From JAOUEA01 sp963790335 (GTDB taxonomy: Bacteria > Actinomycetota > UBA4738 > HRBIN12), in NCBI GenBank assembly GCA_963790335.1, contig CAWBOB010000007.1:496001-560000 (forward strand): a stretch of 64,000 bases of DNA. Direction: 5' to 3'. A program made the position numbers and the translations under genes. Position 1 is the first letter of the stretch, and each line of letters starts with the position of its first letter. The notes under the pieces were generated by a model. It was not told where the DNA came from, did not search any database, and saw nothing but the letters and a program-made list of their open reading frames with translations. Positions 19,997-28,323 of this stretch are shown here, piece after piece.

Positions 19997-21292
19997 ATGG
20001 TGACGTTGGGCGGCCTCGAGCTCGCGAGGTTGCTCCTCGCCCTCACCCTGCTGTTGGTCGCGGCCCACGCGCTCGGCTATCTGGCCCACCGCTTCGGTCA
20101 GCCGCGGGTCATCGGCGAGATCCTCGGCGGCTTGCTGCTCGGCCCGACCCTGTTCGGCGCGCTCGCACCCGGTCTACACGCTCAGGTGTTCCCGCTCGAG
20201 GGGGCCGTGCCGCTCGTGCTCGACGCGATGTACCAGCTCGGCCTCTTGCTCTTGATGTTCAGCGCGGGCGCGGAGATCCGCTCCGCCTTCCGGCCCGACG
20301 AGCGCCGCACCGTGGCGGCGGTCACCGTGACGGGCATGGTGGCACCCTTCGTCGTCGGCCTCGGCTTCGTCGCCTTGCTGCCCGAGGGCGCGCACATCGG
20401 ACCCGCGGGCAACCGCAGCGCCTTCATCCTGGTCTTCGCCCTCGCGATCGCCGTCACGAGCATCCCCGTGATCTCGCGCATCATGTTCGACCTCGGCATC
20501 CTCGAGACCGCGTTCGCGCGCATCGTGCTCGCCGTCGCGGTCATCGAGGACGTCGTGATCTACGTCCTGCTCGCGATCGCGCTCGGGCTGGTGGCCGGAA
20601 CGTCGGGCGACGCGGTCGGGCTTCCGGGCCTGATCGGGCTCGCCCCCGGTTCCGCCGGATCGATCGCGTTCCACGTGTTCGCCACCGTGGGCTTCCTCGG
20701 CCTCGCGCTCTGGCTCGGTCCGCCCGTCTATCGAGCGGTGCTGCGGTTCCGGTTCAACGTGGTGAAGCGAGGAAGCGCGATCGCCTTCCAGATCGTGTTC
20801 ATGCTCGTCATCACGATGCTCGCCGTGTCGCTCGACGTGGTGCCGCTGTTCGGGGCGTTCGTCGCCGGCATCGTCGTCGGCTCGGCCGAAGGCACCGACG
20901 GCGCCGAACAGGCGCGTGAGACGATCCGAACCTTCTCGTTCGCCTTCTTCATCCCCGTCTATTTCGCGATCGTGGGGCTGCGGCTCGACCTGTTGTCGGG
21001 GTTCGAGCCGCTCTTCTTCCTGTTGTTCCTCGCCGTGGCGTGCGCAGCCAAGTACGCGAGCGTGTGGATCGGGGCTCGCTGGTCGGGGGAGACACCCGCC
21101 GGGGCCCGCAATCTGAGCGTGGCCCTGAACGCCCGGGGAGGACCGGGCATCGTGCTCGCCTCGGTGGCGTACGACGCCGGCATCGTCGATCAGGGCTTCT
21201 ACGCGGTGCTGGTCATGCTGGCGATCGTGACGTCGCTGCTCGCCGGAAGTTGGCTCGGCCGCGTCGTGCGAGCGGGAAGCCCGCTCCGCTGA
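19997..21292 (+). CDS. Cation:proton antiporter, CPA2 (Kef/NapA-like)
   Basis: A 431-residue integral membrane protein with about twelve hydrophobic segments. The N-terminal LGYLAHRFGQPRVIGEILGG motif is the signature of CPA2 exchangers, and VAVIEDVVIYVLLAIALG holds the conserved acidic pair in the ion-binding helix. There is no C-terminal TrkA-N regulatory domain, so it is the short form. It would exchange Na+ or K+ for protons. The gene is convergent with a metallophosphoesterase, with a shared hairpin between. Confidence 0.85.
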   Translation: MVTLGGLELARLLLALTLLLVAAHALGYLAHRFGQPRVIGEILGGLLLGPTLFGALAPGLHAQVFPLEGAVPLVLDAMYQLGLLLLMFSAGAEIRSAFRPDERRTVAAVTVTGMVAPFVVGLGFVALLPEGAHIGPAGNRSAFILVFALAIAVTSIPVISRIMFDLGILETAFARIVLAVAVIEDVVIYVLLAIALGLVAGTSGDAVGLPGLIGLAPGSAGSIAFHVFATVGFLGLALWLGPPVYRAVLRFRFNVVKRGSAIAFQIVFMLVITMLAVSLDVVPLFGAFVAGIVVGSAEGTDGAEQARETIRTFSFAFFIPVYFAIVGLRLDLLSGFEPLFFLLFLAVACAAKYASVWIGARWSGETPAGARNLSVALNARGGPGIVLASVAYDAGIVDQGFYAVLVMLAIVTSLLAGSWLGRVVRAGSPLR

Positions 21293-21315
21293 GGCCTCGA
21301 GGTGTGACCCTCAGC
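21288..21315. terminator. Bidirectional hairpin spanning both stop codons
   Basis: GCTGAGG (21288-21294) pairs with CCTCAGC (21309-21315), and the 14-base loop contains its own palindrome CCTCGAGG. The structure includes the TGA of the antiporter and the stop of the convergent phosphoesterase, so it probably ends transcription from both sides. Confidence 0.4.
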
Positions 21316-22222
21316 ACCGTCCCGATGTGCTGTCGACCACGCGGCCGTCGGGTCGGATGAAGCTCGCGACCCATCCGGATCCCCACAGCGAGAGCTCGAC
21401 CACCCCGAACCCGCCCTTGCGCACGAGCGAGTTCTCGAGCGGATCCTCGAATCCGTAGGAGCTGGGATTGCCGCCCGTGCCGGCCACGATCTCCACGATG
21501 CCGTCGGGCGTCGGGTTGCCGTCGGCGTCCTGGGGCCCGAAGCGCTCGTAGTTGTGCTCGTGTCCGTTCAGCACGATCTCGGCTCCCGCGTCGTCGAGCA
21601 GGCGCCAGATGGGGGCCAGATCCTCATGGGACCCGTGGGTCTCGCCCGACGAGAACCGCGGCTGGTGCCAGAAGGCACCGATGCACTCCTGCTCACGTGA
21701 CGCCAGCTCTTCGGCCAGCCACTCGTACTGCGGCGACCCCTCGTCGCATCCACCGTTCTCGTCGCACGTTCCATCGAGCGCGTAGAGCTGCCAGTCGCCC
21801 AGCGTGAACGTGTACCAGTGCGCGGTGAGATCGAAGTAGTCGAGGAAGCCTCGCGCACCTTCCGTGTGCCATTCGTGGTTGCCTGCCACCGCGAAGGTGA
21901 TCGACGAGAACCGCCCCCACGACCGGTCGTAGCTTTTCGTGTACTCCTCGAGGGTGCCGTCCTGGTACTGGTTGTCGCCGAGCGCGAGCACCGCGTCCGG
22001 CGCGAGCCGGTCGACGAGCTCCGCCGTGCCCGCGCATGAATCGGGCGACGGGGTGCAGATGTCGCCGGCCGCGACCACGGTCGTCGCGCCGGGTGGCACC
22101 GACGCCGAGGCGCCGGTCCGACCCGGGGTCACCGGATCACCCGTCAGGTTGAGCACGATCACGCCGGCGATCACGACGAGGGCAGCGACCGCGAGCACGA
22201 TGAGCACCGCACGATTGCGCAT
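21311..22222 (-). CDS. Membrane-anchored metallophosphoesterase
   Basis: A 303-residue calcineurin-like phosphoesterase. An N-terminal membrane segment (AVLIVLAVAALVVIAGVIVL) anchors it outside the membrane. Metal-site motifs are VVAAGDICTP, LALGDNQYQDG, FAVAGNHEWHTEG and VLNGHEHNYERFGPQ, the acid-phosphatase type 7-like pattern. A TCAGGAG Shine-Dalgarno precedes the ATG at 22222. It is the first of three related phosphoesterases in 4 kb. It probably hydrolyses an extracellular phosphomonoester; the substrate is not known. Confidence 0.85.
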   Translation of the reverse strand: MRNRAVLIVLAVAALVVIAGVIVLNLTGDPVTPGRTGASASVPPGATTVVAAGDICTPSPDSCAGTAELVDRLAPDAVLALGDNQYQDGTLEEYTKSYDRSWGRFSSITFAVAGNHEWHTEGARGFLDYFDLTAHWYTFTLGDWQLYALDGTCDENGGCDEGSPQYEWLAEELASREQECIGAFWHQPRFSSGETHGSHEDLAPIWRLLDDAGAEIVLNGHEHNYERFGPQDADGNPTPDGIVEIVAGTGGNPSSYGFEDPLENSLVRKGGFGVVELSLWGSGWVASFIRPDGRVVDSTSGRC

Positions 22223-22357
22223 CGATCGATCTCCTGAGGGTCTCGGCCCGGGCGGCCGACCCGTCACACGATGCTACGCCCGTTACCCCGCGTCGGAGCA
22301 TCGTCCCTCGTGCTCGGCCAGGTACCCTCAATGGCCACGACGTCGATCCGAGGAGTG

Positions 22358-23249
22358 ATGCCCCATCAGCCCGCAGCGTCTGTTCGTTCGCATCGCGACC
22401 AGCCTCACGGTCGCGTTCACGTCGCTCACGATCGTCACGCCCCCCGCGGCAGCACGCGCCCCCGTCATCGTGGCGGCGGGCGACATCGCGTGCGCGGGTG
22501 AGCCCTGCGCGACGCAGCGAGCCACCGCTCGATTGGTGCGCCGCATGCATCCGCGCGCAGTGCTAACGCTCGGCGACCACCAGTACCCCGACGGCGCCTA
22601 CAACGATTTCTTGTCGTCGTACCACCCGACGTGGGGCCGGCTCCGAGGCCGGACGTTCCCGACGCCCGGCAACCACGACTACTACACACAGGGCGCGGGC
22701 GGGTACTTCCGGTACTTCGGACGGCGAGCCCACCAGAACGCCGGCGGCACGTACTCGTTCAACCTCGGGGCGTGGCACCTGGTCTCCATCAACAGCGCCG
22801 CGGGCAGGCCGTCGTCGGAGCTCGTCGCGCGGATCCGGAAGAATCTAGCGCGCGACCGTCATCGGTGCGAGATCGCGTACTGGCACCATGCGAGGTTCTC
22901 GTCGGGCAACGAGCACGGCTCCGATGAACGCATGGACGACGTGTGGCGAGCGCTCTACCACGCGGGGGTCGACGTCGTGCTGACCGGGCACGAGCACAAC
23001 TACGAGCGCTTCGCACGGCTCAACGCGACCGGGCACCCCGACGCCCGCGGCATCCGCAACTTCGTCGTGGGCACCGGCGGGATCCCCGACCTGTACGGCT
23101 TCAGGTCGGCCATCACCGGCTCCCAGAAGCGCATCGGCAACCGTCATGGGGTGCTGCGCGTGCGGCTGCGTGCCCGCGCCTACCTCTGGAAGTTCGTGGC
23201 GGTCGGTGGAGCGGTGCTCGATCGAGGCCGCACCCGCTGCCACGCCTGA
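22358..23249 (+). CDS. Secreted metallophosphoesterase, frameshifted in the signal peptide
   Basis: About 296 residues. Motifs IVAAGDIACAGEPC, LTLGDHQYPDGAY, TPGNHDYYTQGAGG and VLTGHEHNYERFARL match the preceding paralogue closely. Upstream of residue 38 the frame is closed unless one C is removed from CCCC at 22361-22364; then ATG 22358 opens MPISPQRLFVRIATS followed by a hydrophobic stretch and an AAARA cleavage site, a good signal peptide. Without the correction, translation would have to start at GTG 22470 and lack a signal. It is divergent from the first phosphoesterase. Confidence 0.78.
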
Positions 23250-23389
23250 TCTCCCGAGCCGGCAGCCTTGATGGTTGCCCCTAGGAGAATCCGGGGTGTA
23301 TCGTCGCTCGACGGGCCGAACGAACTAGGCCCTTCCGTAGCCTGTGATGATGCTTTAGGCTTCCCCCGGATTCCATACGAGGAGGGCAA

Positions 23390-25222
23390 ATGCCACGCCG
23401 TTCCCCCCCGGCGGCGAGACTGCTCGTCGTCTCGCTCATCCTGACCGTCGCGGTCTTCGTTCCGGCGAATTCCGCCTCCGCCGTCACCCTGTTCACCGAC
23501 ACCTTCGAGAGCGGCAACCTGTCGGCATGGACCAACACCGGCTCGTTCACGAATCAGCAGGCGATCACCCATGCCGGCGCGTGGGCGGGCCGGGCAACCG
23601 CCTCAGGCGGTCCGGCGTTCGCGAGCAAGACGATCTCGGGCCAGAACGACGTCTATCTCCGCTCGTTCGTGCACGTCGTGAGCCACGCCGGTACGAACCA
23701 GCTCTTGCGCATGGGCTCGTCGACGGGAAGCGGCAGCACGATCTCGCTCATCCTCCTCCAGTCCAACCAGCTGCAGGTGAAGAACCACGTATTGGGCGGG
23801 GAGAACCGGAACACCGGGGTCACCCTCACCCCAGGCACCTGGGTGGATCTCCAGCTCCACCTCCACATCGGCGGGGCCAACGGTGCGGCAGAGCTCTGGG
23901 TCAACGGCGTGCCGGCGGGTGGCCTTGCAGGAGCGTGGAACTTCGGCACCACCCCGATCGATAGCGTCGTGCTCGGAGCACAGGCGGGAACGACCCCTGC
24001 CATGGACGTGGTCTACGACGACGTCGAAGCGGCGACCACGTTCATCGGCGGTGGTGGCGGCGACCCCGAGATCCCCCTGACCCCGACCGGCCTGCGGACG
24101 ACGTCGGTCGCGCATAACCGGGTAGACCTCACGTGGAACGCCTCGACCGGCGCGACGGGGTACACCGTGTACCGCAACGGCACCCCGATCGGATCCCCCG
24201 GAAGCACCAGCTTCTCCGACGGCACGGTCCTGCCCCAGACGACCTACCAGTACAGCGTCGACGCCTTCAACATCTCTGGCAACTCCGATCCGAGCGACTC
24301 CGATCACCGTGACGACGCCGGCGGCGCCCACTGGCGGTGGCAACGTAGTCATGGCCGCTGGCGATATCGCGTGCGACCCTGCGAGCAGTTCGTTCAGGGC
24401 CGGTAACGGCACTTCCAGCCAGTGCCGCGCCAAGTACACCGCCCCCTTGCTGGCCGGCGCCGACCGGGTGCTCGCGCTCGGGGACGAGCAGTACGAGTGC
24501 GGAGGCGCCACCGCGTTCGCGCAGAGCTATGACAAGTCTTGGGGGGCGTTCAAGTCCAAGACCTACCCTGCAGTGGGAGACGAGGAGTACGCCACGAGTG
24601 GGACCGGTTGTGGAGCCTCGGGAGCGGACGGCTACTTCGGCTACTTCGGAGCCGTCGCCAATGGGCCCGAGCGGCTATTACAGCTATGACTTCGGAGGGT
24701 GGCACTTCGTCGTCCTCAACTCCGAGTGCAATGCGCCCGGTGTCGGCGGCTGTTCGGAGGGCTCGCCCCAGAACAACTGGTTGGAGGCAGATCTTGCGGC
24801 GAACAGCGAGGTCTGCACGCTCGCCTATTGGCACCGGCCCGCCTTCTTCTCGAAGGTGAACGGCAATCGCACGGCGGGCGCCGCCTCGGCAGTGAGGCCA
24901 TTCTGGGATGACCTTCAGTTTGCCGGTGCTGAGATCGTTCTTACCGGACACTCTCACTGGTACGAGCGGTTCCGGCCCCAGAATTCCGCCGGCCAGAACG
25001 TCTCGAACGGCATCGTCGAGTGGGTCGTCGGCACGGGCGGCAAGAGCCACAACACGAACGCGCTGGCGGCGCCCGGCTTCACGCCACGTGAACAGCGTCA
25101 CGGCCAACGCATCGACGTTCGGCGTGCTGAAGCTCACGTTGAACCCGACGGGATACGCGTGGCAGTACCTGATCGAGGGAAGCAGCAGCTACAACGACAG
25201 CGGCACCGCGAGCTGCCACTGA
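23390..25222 (+). CDS. Secreted multidomain metallophosphoesterase with lectin-like and FN3 domains, frameshifted
   Basis: About 609 residues after correction. Domains in order: signal peptide (LLVVSLILTVAVFVPANSASA); a concanavalin-like jelly roll, residues 30-220 (FESGNLSAWTNTGSF); a fibronectin type III domain, about 230-310 (LTWNASTGATGYTVYRNG); and a phosphoesterase (VVMAAGDIACDP, LALGDEQYECGG, VLTGHSHWYERFRP). The frame breaks near 24305, 24665 (extra C in CCC) and 25080 (extra T). In the second metal motif GNH is replaced by GDEEY and the last is GHSHWY, so activity may differ from the paralogues. GAGGAGG precedes the ATG. Confidence 0.72.
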
Positions 25223-25244
25223 CCGACCGCAGCGAGGGCCGTGC

Positions 25245-26067
25245 TCAGCGAGCGACGGCTGCCGCGCGCGCGTAGGCGTTCTCGGCCGCACGTCGGGCGC
25301 GCGCGAGCCGGTCGCTCTCGTACCGCGCACTCAGTGCCTGCTTGGCGCGCTCGCGTGCCGCCGAGGGCCGCTGCACCCGGTGCTCGGGCACTTCGGGAGC
25401 CGGTGTGGCGATCCGCACGATCCTTCGTCGCGTGCCGGTACTCGTCCCAGCTGAGCCGACCGGCCAGGAACTCCCCCAGCAGGTGCTGCCATGCGGGGCG
25501 GCGGGCACGTTCCTCGATGATCTCGAAGACCGCCTCGACGTTGTCGGCCGAGTCGTCGAACCGGGCGAAGGAAGTTCCGAACCGCTCGTTCAACCGGTCG
25601 ATCGACCCGCCCACGTCGGTCGTGACGGTCTCGAAGGTCACCACGACCATCGAACCGAGCGAGGGCTCGACCCGCTCGTAGAACTCGGCGTAGGAACGCA
25701 GCCACTGCGAGATCGGCACGGTGGGCTCGCGGATCGCTGCGGAGAGCACCGTGTCGCGCGGGGGTCTGATCGGCATCATCGTCGGAAGTCCCGCCCGGGT
25801 CGCCGCAAGCAGCTGCGCCGGCGCATGCAGGTGGTGGGCGAGCCGCACATGATCGTTCTGCGCGAGCTGGAACGCGATCACGGCGAAGGTCGAGGCCGAC
25901 CTCGTGAACCCGTCGATCACGACCTGCGTGTCGGGCCCGACCGTGCTCTGCGGCTGTCGCCGCCGCATGAGCGGAAGGTAGACGGCGGGGTAGCGAGCCA
26001 TGAAGCGGCGCGCGACGTGACGCGACGTGCCCGCGGCGGTCCAGGTCCGCGCAGGGCTCGCTTCCAT
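25245..26067 (-). CDS. Sulfotransferase-like P-loop protein, frameshifted
   Basis: About 273 residues. VVIDGFTRSASTFAVIAFQ is a PAPS-type loop near residue 50, and MPIRPPRDTVLSAAIREP resembles the 3'-phosphate motif, so a sulfotransferase is likely though more divergent than the four in the polysaccharide locus. The frame shifts by one near 25425, after which the C-terminus is basic and Ala/Arg-rich (RYESDRLARARRAAENAYA). It is convergent with the third phosphoesterase, with 22 bases between. Confidence 0.6.
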
Positions 26068-26161
26068 GGGTGCAATCTACCCGGCGAATCGGCCCCGTCG
26101 TATCGAGGCGTGCCGTGTGTCTACACTGACGGCTTCCCGACGGCACCCAGGAGGTAGCAGC

Positions 26162-26671
26162 ATGCCGACAGCCACGTTCGTGACGAATCAGGGCTCGTTC
26201 AGCGTCACGCTCATGCCCGACCACGCACCGAAGACCGTGCAGAACTTCGTGGACCTCGCGACCGGAAACCGGTCATGGACAGACCCTCGAGACGGTCAAG
26301 CCAAGAGCGAGGCGCTGTATCCGGGCACGATCTTCCATCGGGTGATCGACGGCTTCATGATCCAGGGCGGCGACCCCGCAGGGACCGGCATGGGCGGACC
26401 GGGTTACACGTTCGAGGACGAGGTGCCGGCCGACGGACCGGCGTTCGACCGACCCGGACTGCTGGCCATGGCCAACGCCGGGCCGGGCACGAACGGCAGT
26501 CAGTTCTTCGTGACGGTGGCGCCCTCGGACTGGCTCACCGGCCGACACACGATCTTCGGCGAGGTCAGCGACGGGTACGACGTGGTCGAGCGCATCTCGA
26601 AGGTGCCGACCGGCGCGCAGGACCGTCCGGCCGATGACGTCGTGATCGAGCGTATCGACGTCGAGGAGTGA
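26162..26671 (+). CDS. Peptidyl-prolyl cis-trans isomerase, cyclophilin type
   Basis: A 169-residue single-domain cyclophilin without a signal peptide, expected to speed proline isomerisation in the cytoplasm. FHRVIDGFMIQGGDP contains the catalytic arginine, MANAGPGTNGSQFFVTV forms the active-site strand, and WLTGRHTIFGEV the C-terminal motif. AGGAGG lies at good distance before ATG 26162. TACACT 45 bases upstream may be its -10 box. Convergent with the acetyltransferase gene. Confidence 0.95.
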   Translation: MPTATFVTNQGSFSVTLMPDHAPKTVQNFVDLATGNRSWTDPRDGQAKSEALYPGTIFHRVIDGFMIQGGDPAGTGMGGPGYTFEDEVPADGPAFDRPGLLAMANAGPGTNGSQFFVTVAPSDWLTGRHTIFGEVSDGYDVVERISKVPTGAQDRPADDVVIERIDVEE

Positions 26672-26706
26672 CCCGGACGTTCGCGGTGCCATCTCGACGT
26701 GCACCG

Positions 26707-27228
26707 TCAGCCGGATCGCTCGAGCCGATAGATCAGATGACCCCAGCCGGCGCGCACGGTGCCGCGCCAGATGTCGAACCCGAGCTTCTCGGCCACGCGG
26801 CGTGACGGCGTGTTCTCGGGTCTGATCAGCGAGATCAGGAACGGCGTCGCGAGCGTGGCGAACGCCGCGTCGCGGCATGCCGCGCCGGCTTCGGTCGCGA
26901 TGCCCCGCCGCTGACGCGAGGCCAGCACGTGCCACCCGAGTTCCACGAACGACTCGCCGTCGGCTTCCTGCACCGTGGGACCGCAGTCACCGATGACCTC
27001 GCCGGTCACTCGGTCCTCGATCGCGAGCAGCCCGAACCCGTCGCGTGCGTACCGCTCGACCTGGCGATCGATCCAGGCGAGCGTGCCCTGGCGGTCGAAC
27101 GGCGCCGGGTAGTACCGCATCGACCGCGGGTCGCCGAGCACGGCGAGCATGGCCTCGACGTCGGAGCGGTCGTCGTGGAAGGGCCGCAGGCGGAGGCGGC
27201 GGGTCTCGATCGGGGTCACGATGTGCAC
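26707..27228 (-). CDS. GNAT-family N-acetyltransferase (RimJ/RimL type)
   Basis: A 173-residue acetyltransferase. It starts IVTPIETRRLRLRPFHDDR, the usual opening of RimJ/RimL-like enzymes; the acetyl-CoA motif A is ASRQRRGIATEAGAACRDAA, and the C-terminal IRPENTPSRRVAEKLGF is also typical. GTG 27228 is preferred because the conserved core begins at once. The acceptor could be a ribosomal protein or a small amine. It is divergent from the 2-hydroxyacid dehydrogenase. Confidence 0.85.
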   Translation of the reverse strand: MHIVTPIETRRLRLRPFHDDRSDVEAMLAVLGDPRSMRYYPAPFDRQGTLAWIDRQVERYARDGFGLLAIEDRVTGEVIGDCGPTVQEADGESFVELGWHVLASRQRRGIATEAGAACRDAAFATLATPFLISLIRPENTPSRRVAEKLGFDIWRGTVRAGWGHLIYRLERSG

Positions 27229-27264
27229 GAGCAGCGAGGCTACCCGGGCAGGCCTCCATCGCGG

Positions 27265-27270
27265 CATACT
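27265..27270 (+). promoter_or_regulatory. -10-like box upstream of the serine-cycle genes
   Basis: CATACT preceded by GCGG lies 62 bases before ATG 27333. The identical hexamer, again preceded by GC, lies upstream of the aminotransferase at 30976. No convincing -35 element is present in either case. Confidence 0.3.
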
Positions 27271-27332
27271 GCGGCTCGGGGCCGCGGACCGACGGCCCAT
27301 GTCGCTCGACGCTCAACGAGGGAGGCACCGTC

Positions 27333-28319
27333 ATGACCGACCGCCCGAACGTGCTCGTCACCCGCCCGATCATGGACGTGCCGCTCGCGCGGTTGCAGGA
27401 ACGCTGCGACGTCACGGTGCACGAGAACGACTTCGGCATCCCCCGCGACGAGCTGCTGAAGGTCGTCGCCGGTCGCGACGCGATCGTGACCATGCTCACG
27501 GAGAAGGTCGACGCCGAGTTCCTCGAGGCAGCCGGGCCGCAGCTCGCGATCGTCGCGAACCACGCCGTCGGGTTCGACAACGTCGACGTCGACGCGTGCA
27601 CCGCCGCCGGCGTGCTCGCGACGAACACGCCCGATGTGCTCACCGAGACGACCGCCGACACGGCGTTCGCGCTGTTGATGGCTGGGGCACGCCGGGTCGG
27701 CGAGGGCGAGCGGTTCCTGCGCGCGGGCACGCCGTGGATCTGGGGTCCGCTGATGATGCTCGGTCAGGACGTGCATCACAAGACGATCGGCATCGTCGGC
27801 TTCGGACGCATCGGCCAGGCCGTCGCGCGTCGAGCGAAGGGCTTCGGCATGCGCGTGGTCTACGCCGATGCGATCCAGCTTCCTGCCGAGGTGGAAGCCG
27901 AGACCGGTGCGGAGCGGCTCGAGCTCTCTGACCTGCTCGGGCAGGCCGACTTCGTCTCGATCCACACGAACCTCACGCCCGAGACGCGCCACCTGTTCGA
28001 CGCCGACGCGTTCCGCGCGATGAAGCCCACTGCCGTCGTCGTGAACACCTCCCGCGGACCGGTGATCGACGAGTCGGCCCTCGCCGACGCGCTGGAGACC
28101 GGTGAGATCTTCGCGGCCGGCCTCGATGTCTTCGAACGTGAGCCCGAGGTGGAAGCCCGCCTGCTCAAGCTCGAGAACGCCGTCGTGATCCCGCACCTCG
28201 GCAGCGCCACGGTCGACACGCGCAACGCCATGGGCGAGGTGGTCGTCGACAACGTCTTCGCGGCCATCGACGGGACCCGCCCGCCGACCCTGCTGAACCC
28301 CGACGCATTCTCGGGGTGA
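27333..28319 (+). CDS. D-2-hydroxyacid dehydrogenase, probable hydroxypyruvate/glyoxylate reductase
   Basis: A 328-residue GyaR-like enzyme. The NAD(P) Rossmann motif is GIVGFGRIGQAVARRA, the catalytic arginine lies in VVNTSRGPVIDESAL, the glutamate in GLDVFEREPEVE and the histidine in VVIPHLGSAT. The family reduces hydroxypyruvate or glyoxylate. Its position directly before ppc (5 bases) and near the serine-glyoxylate aminotransferase points to hydroxypyruvate reductase of the serine cycle (hydroxypyruvate to D-glycerate). GGGAGG precedes the ATG. It is closer to archaeal glyoxylate reductases than to the classical Methylobacterium HprA, so the function is inferred from context. Confidence 0.88.
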   Translation: MTDRPNVLVTRPIMDVPLARLQERCDVTVHENDFGIPRDELLKVVAGRDAIVTMLTEKVDAEFLEAAGPQLAIVANHAVGFDNVDVDACTAAGVLATNTPDVLTETTADTAFALLMAGARRVGEGERFLRAGTPWIWGPLMMLGQDVHHKTIGIVGFGRIGQAVARRAKGFGMRVVYADAIQLPAEVEAETGAERLELSDLLGQADFVSIHTNLTPETRHLFDADAFRAMKPTAVVVNTSRGPVIDESALADALETGEIFAAGLDVFEREPEVEARLLKLENAVVIPHLGSATVDTRNAMGEVVVDNVFAAIDGTRPPTLLNPDAFSG

Positions 28320-28323
28320 TCCC

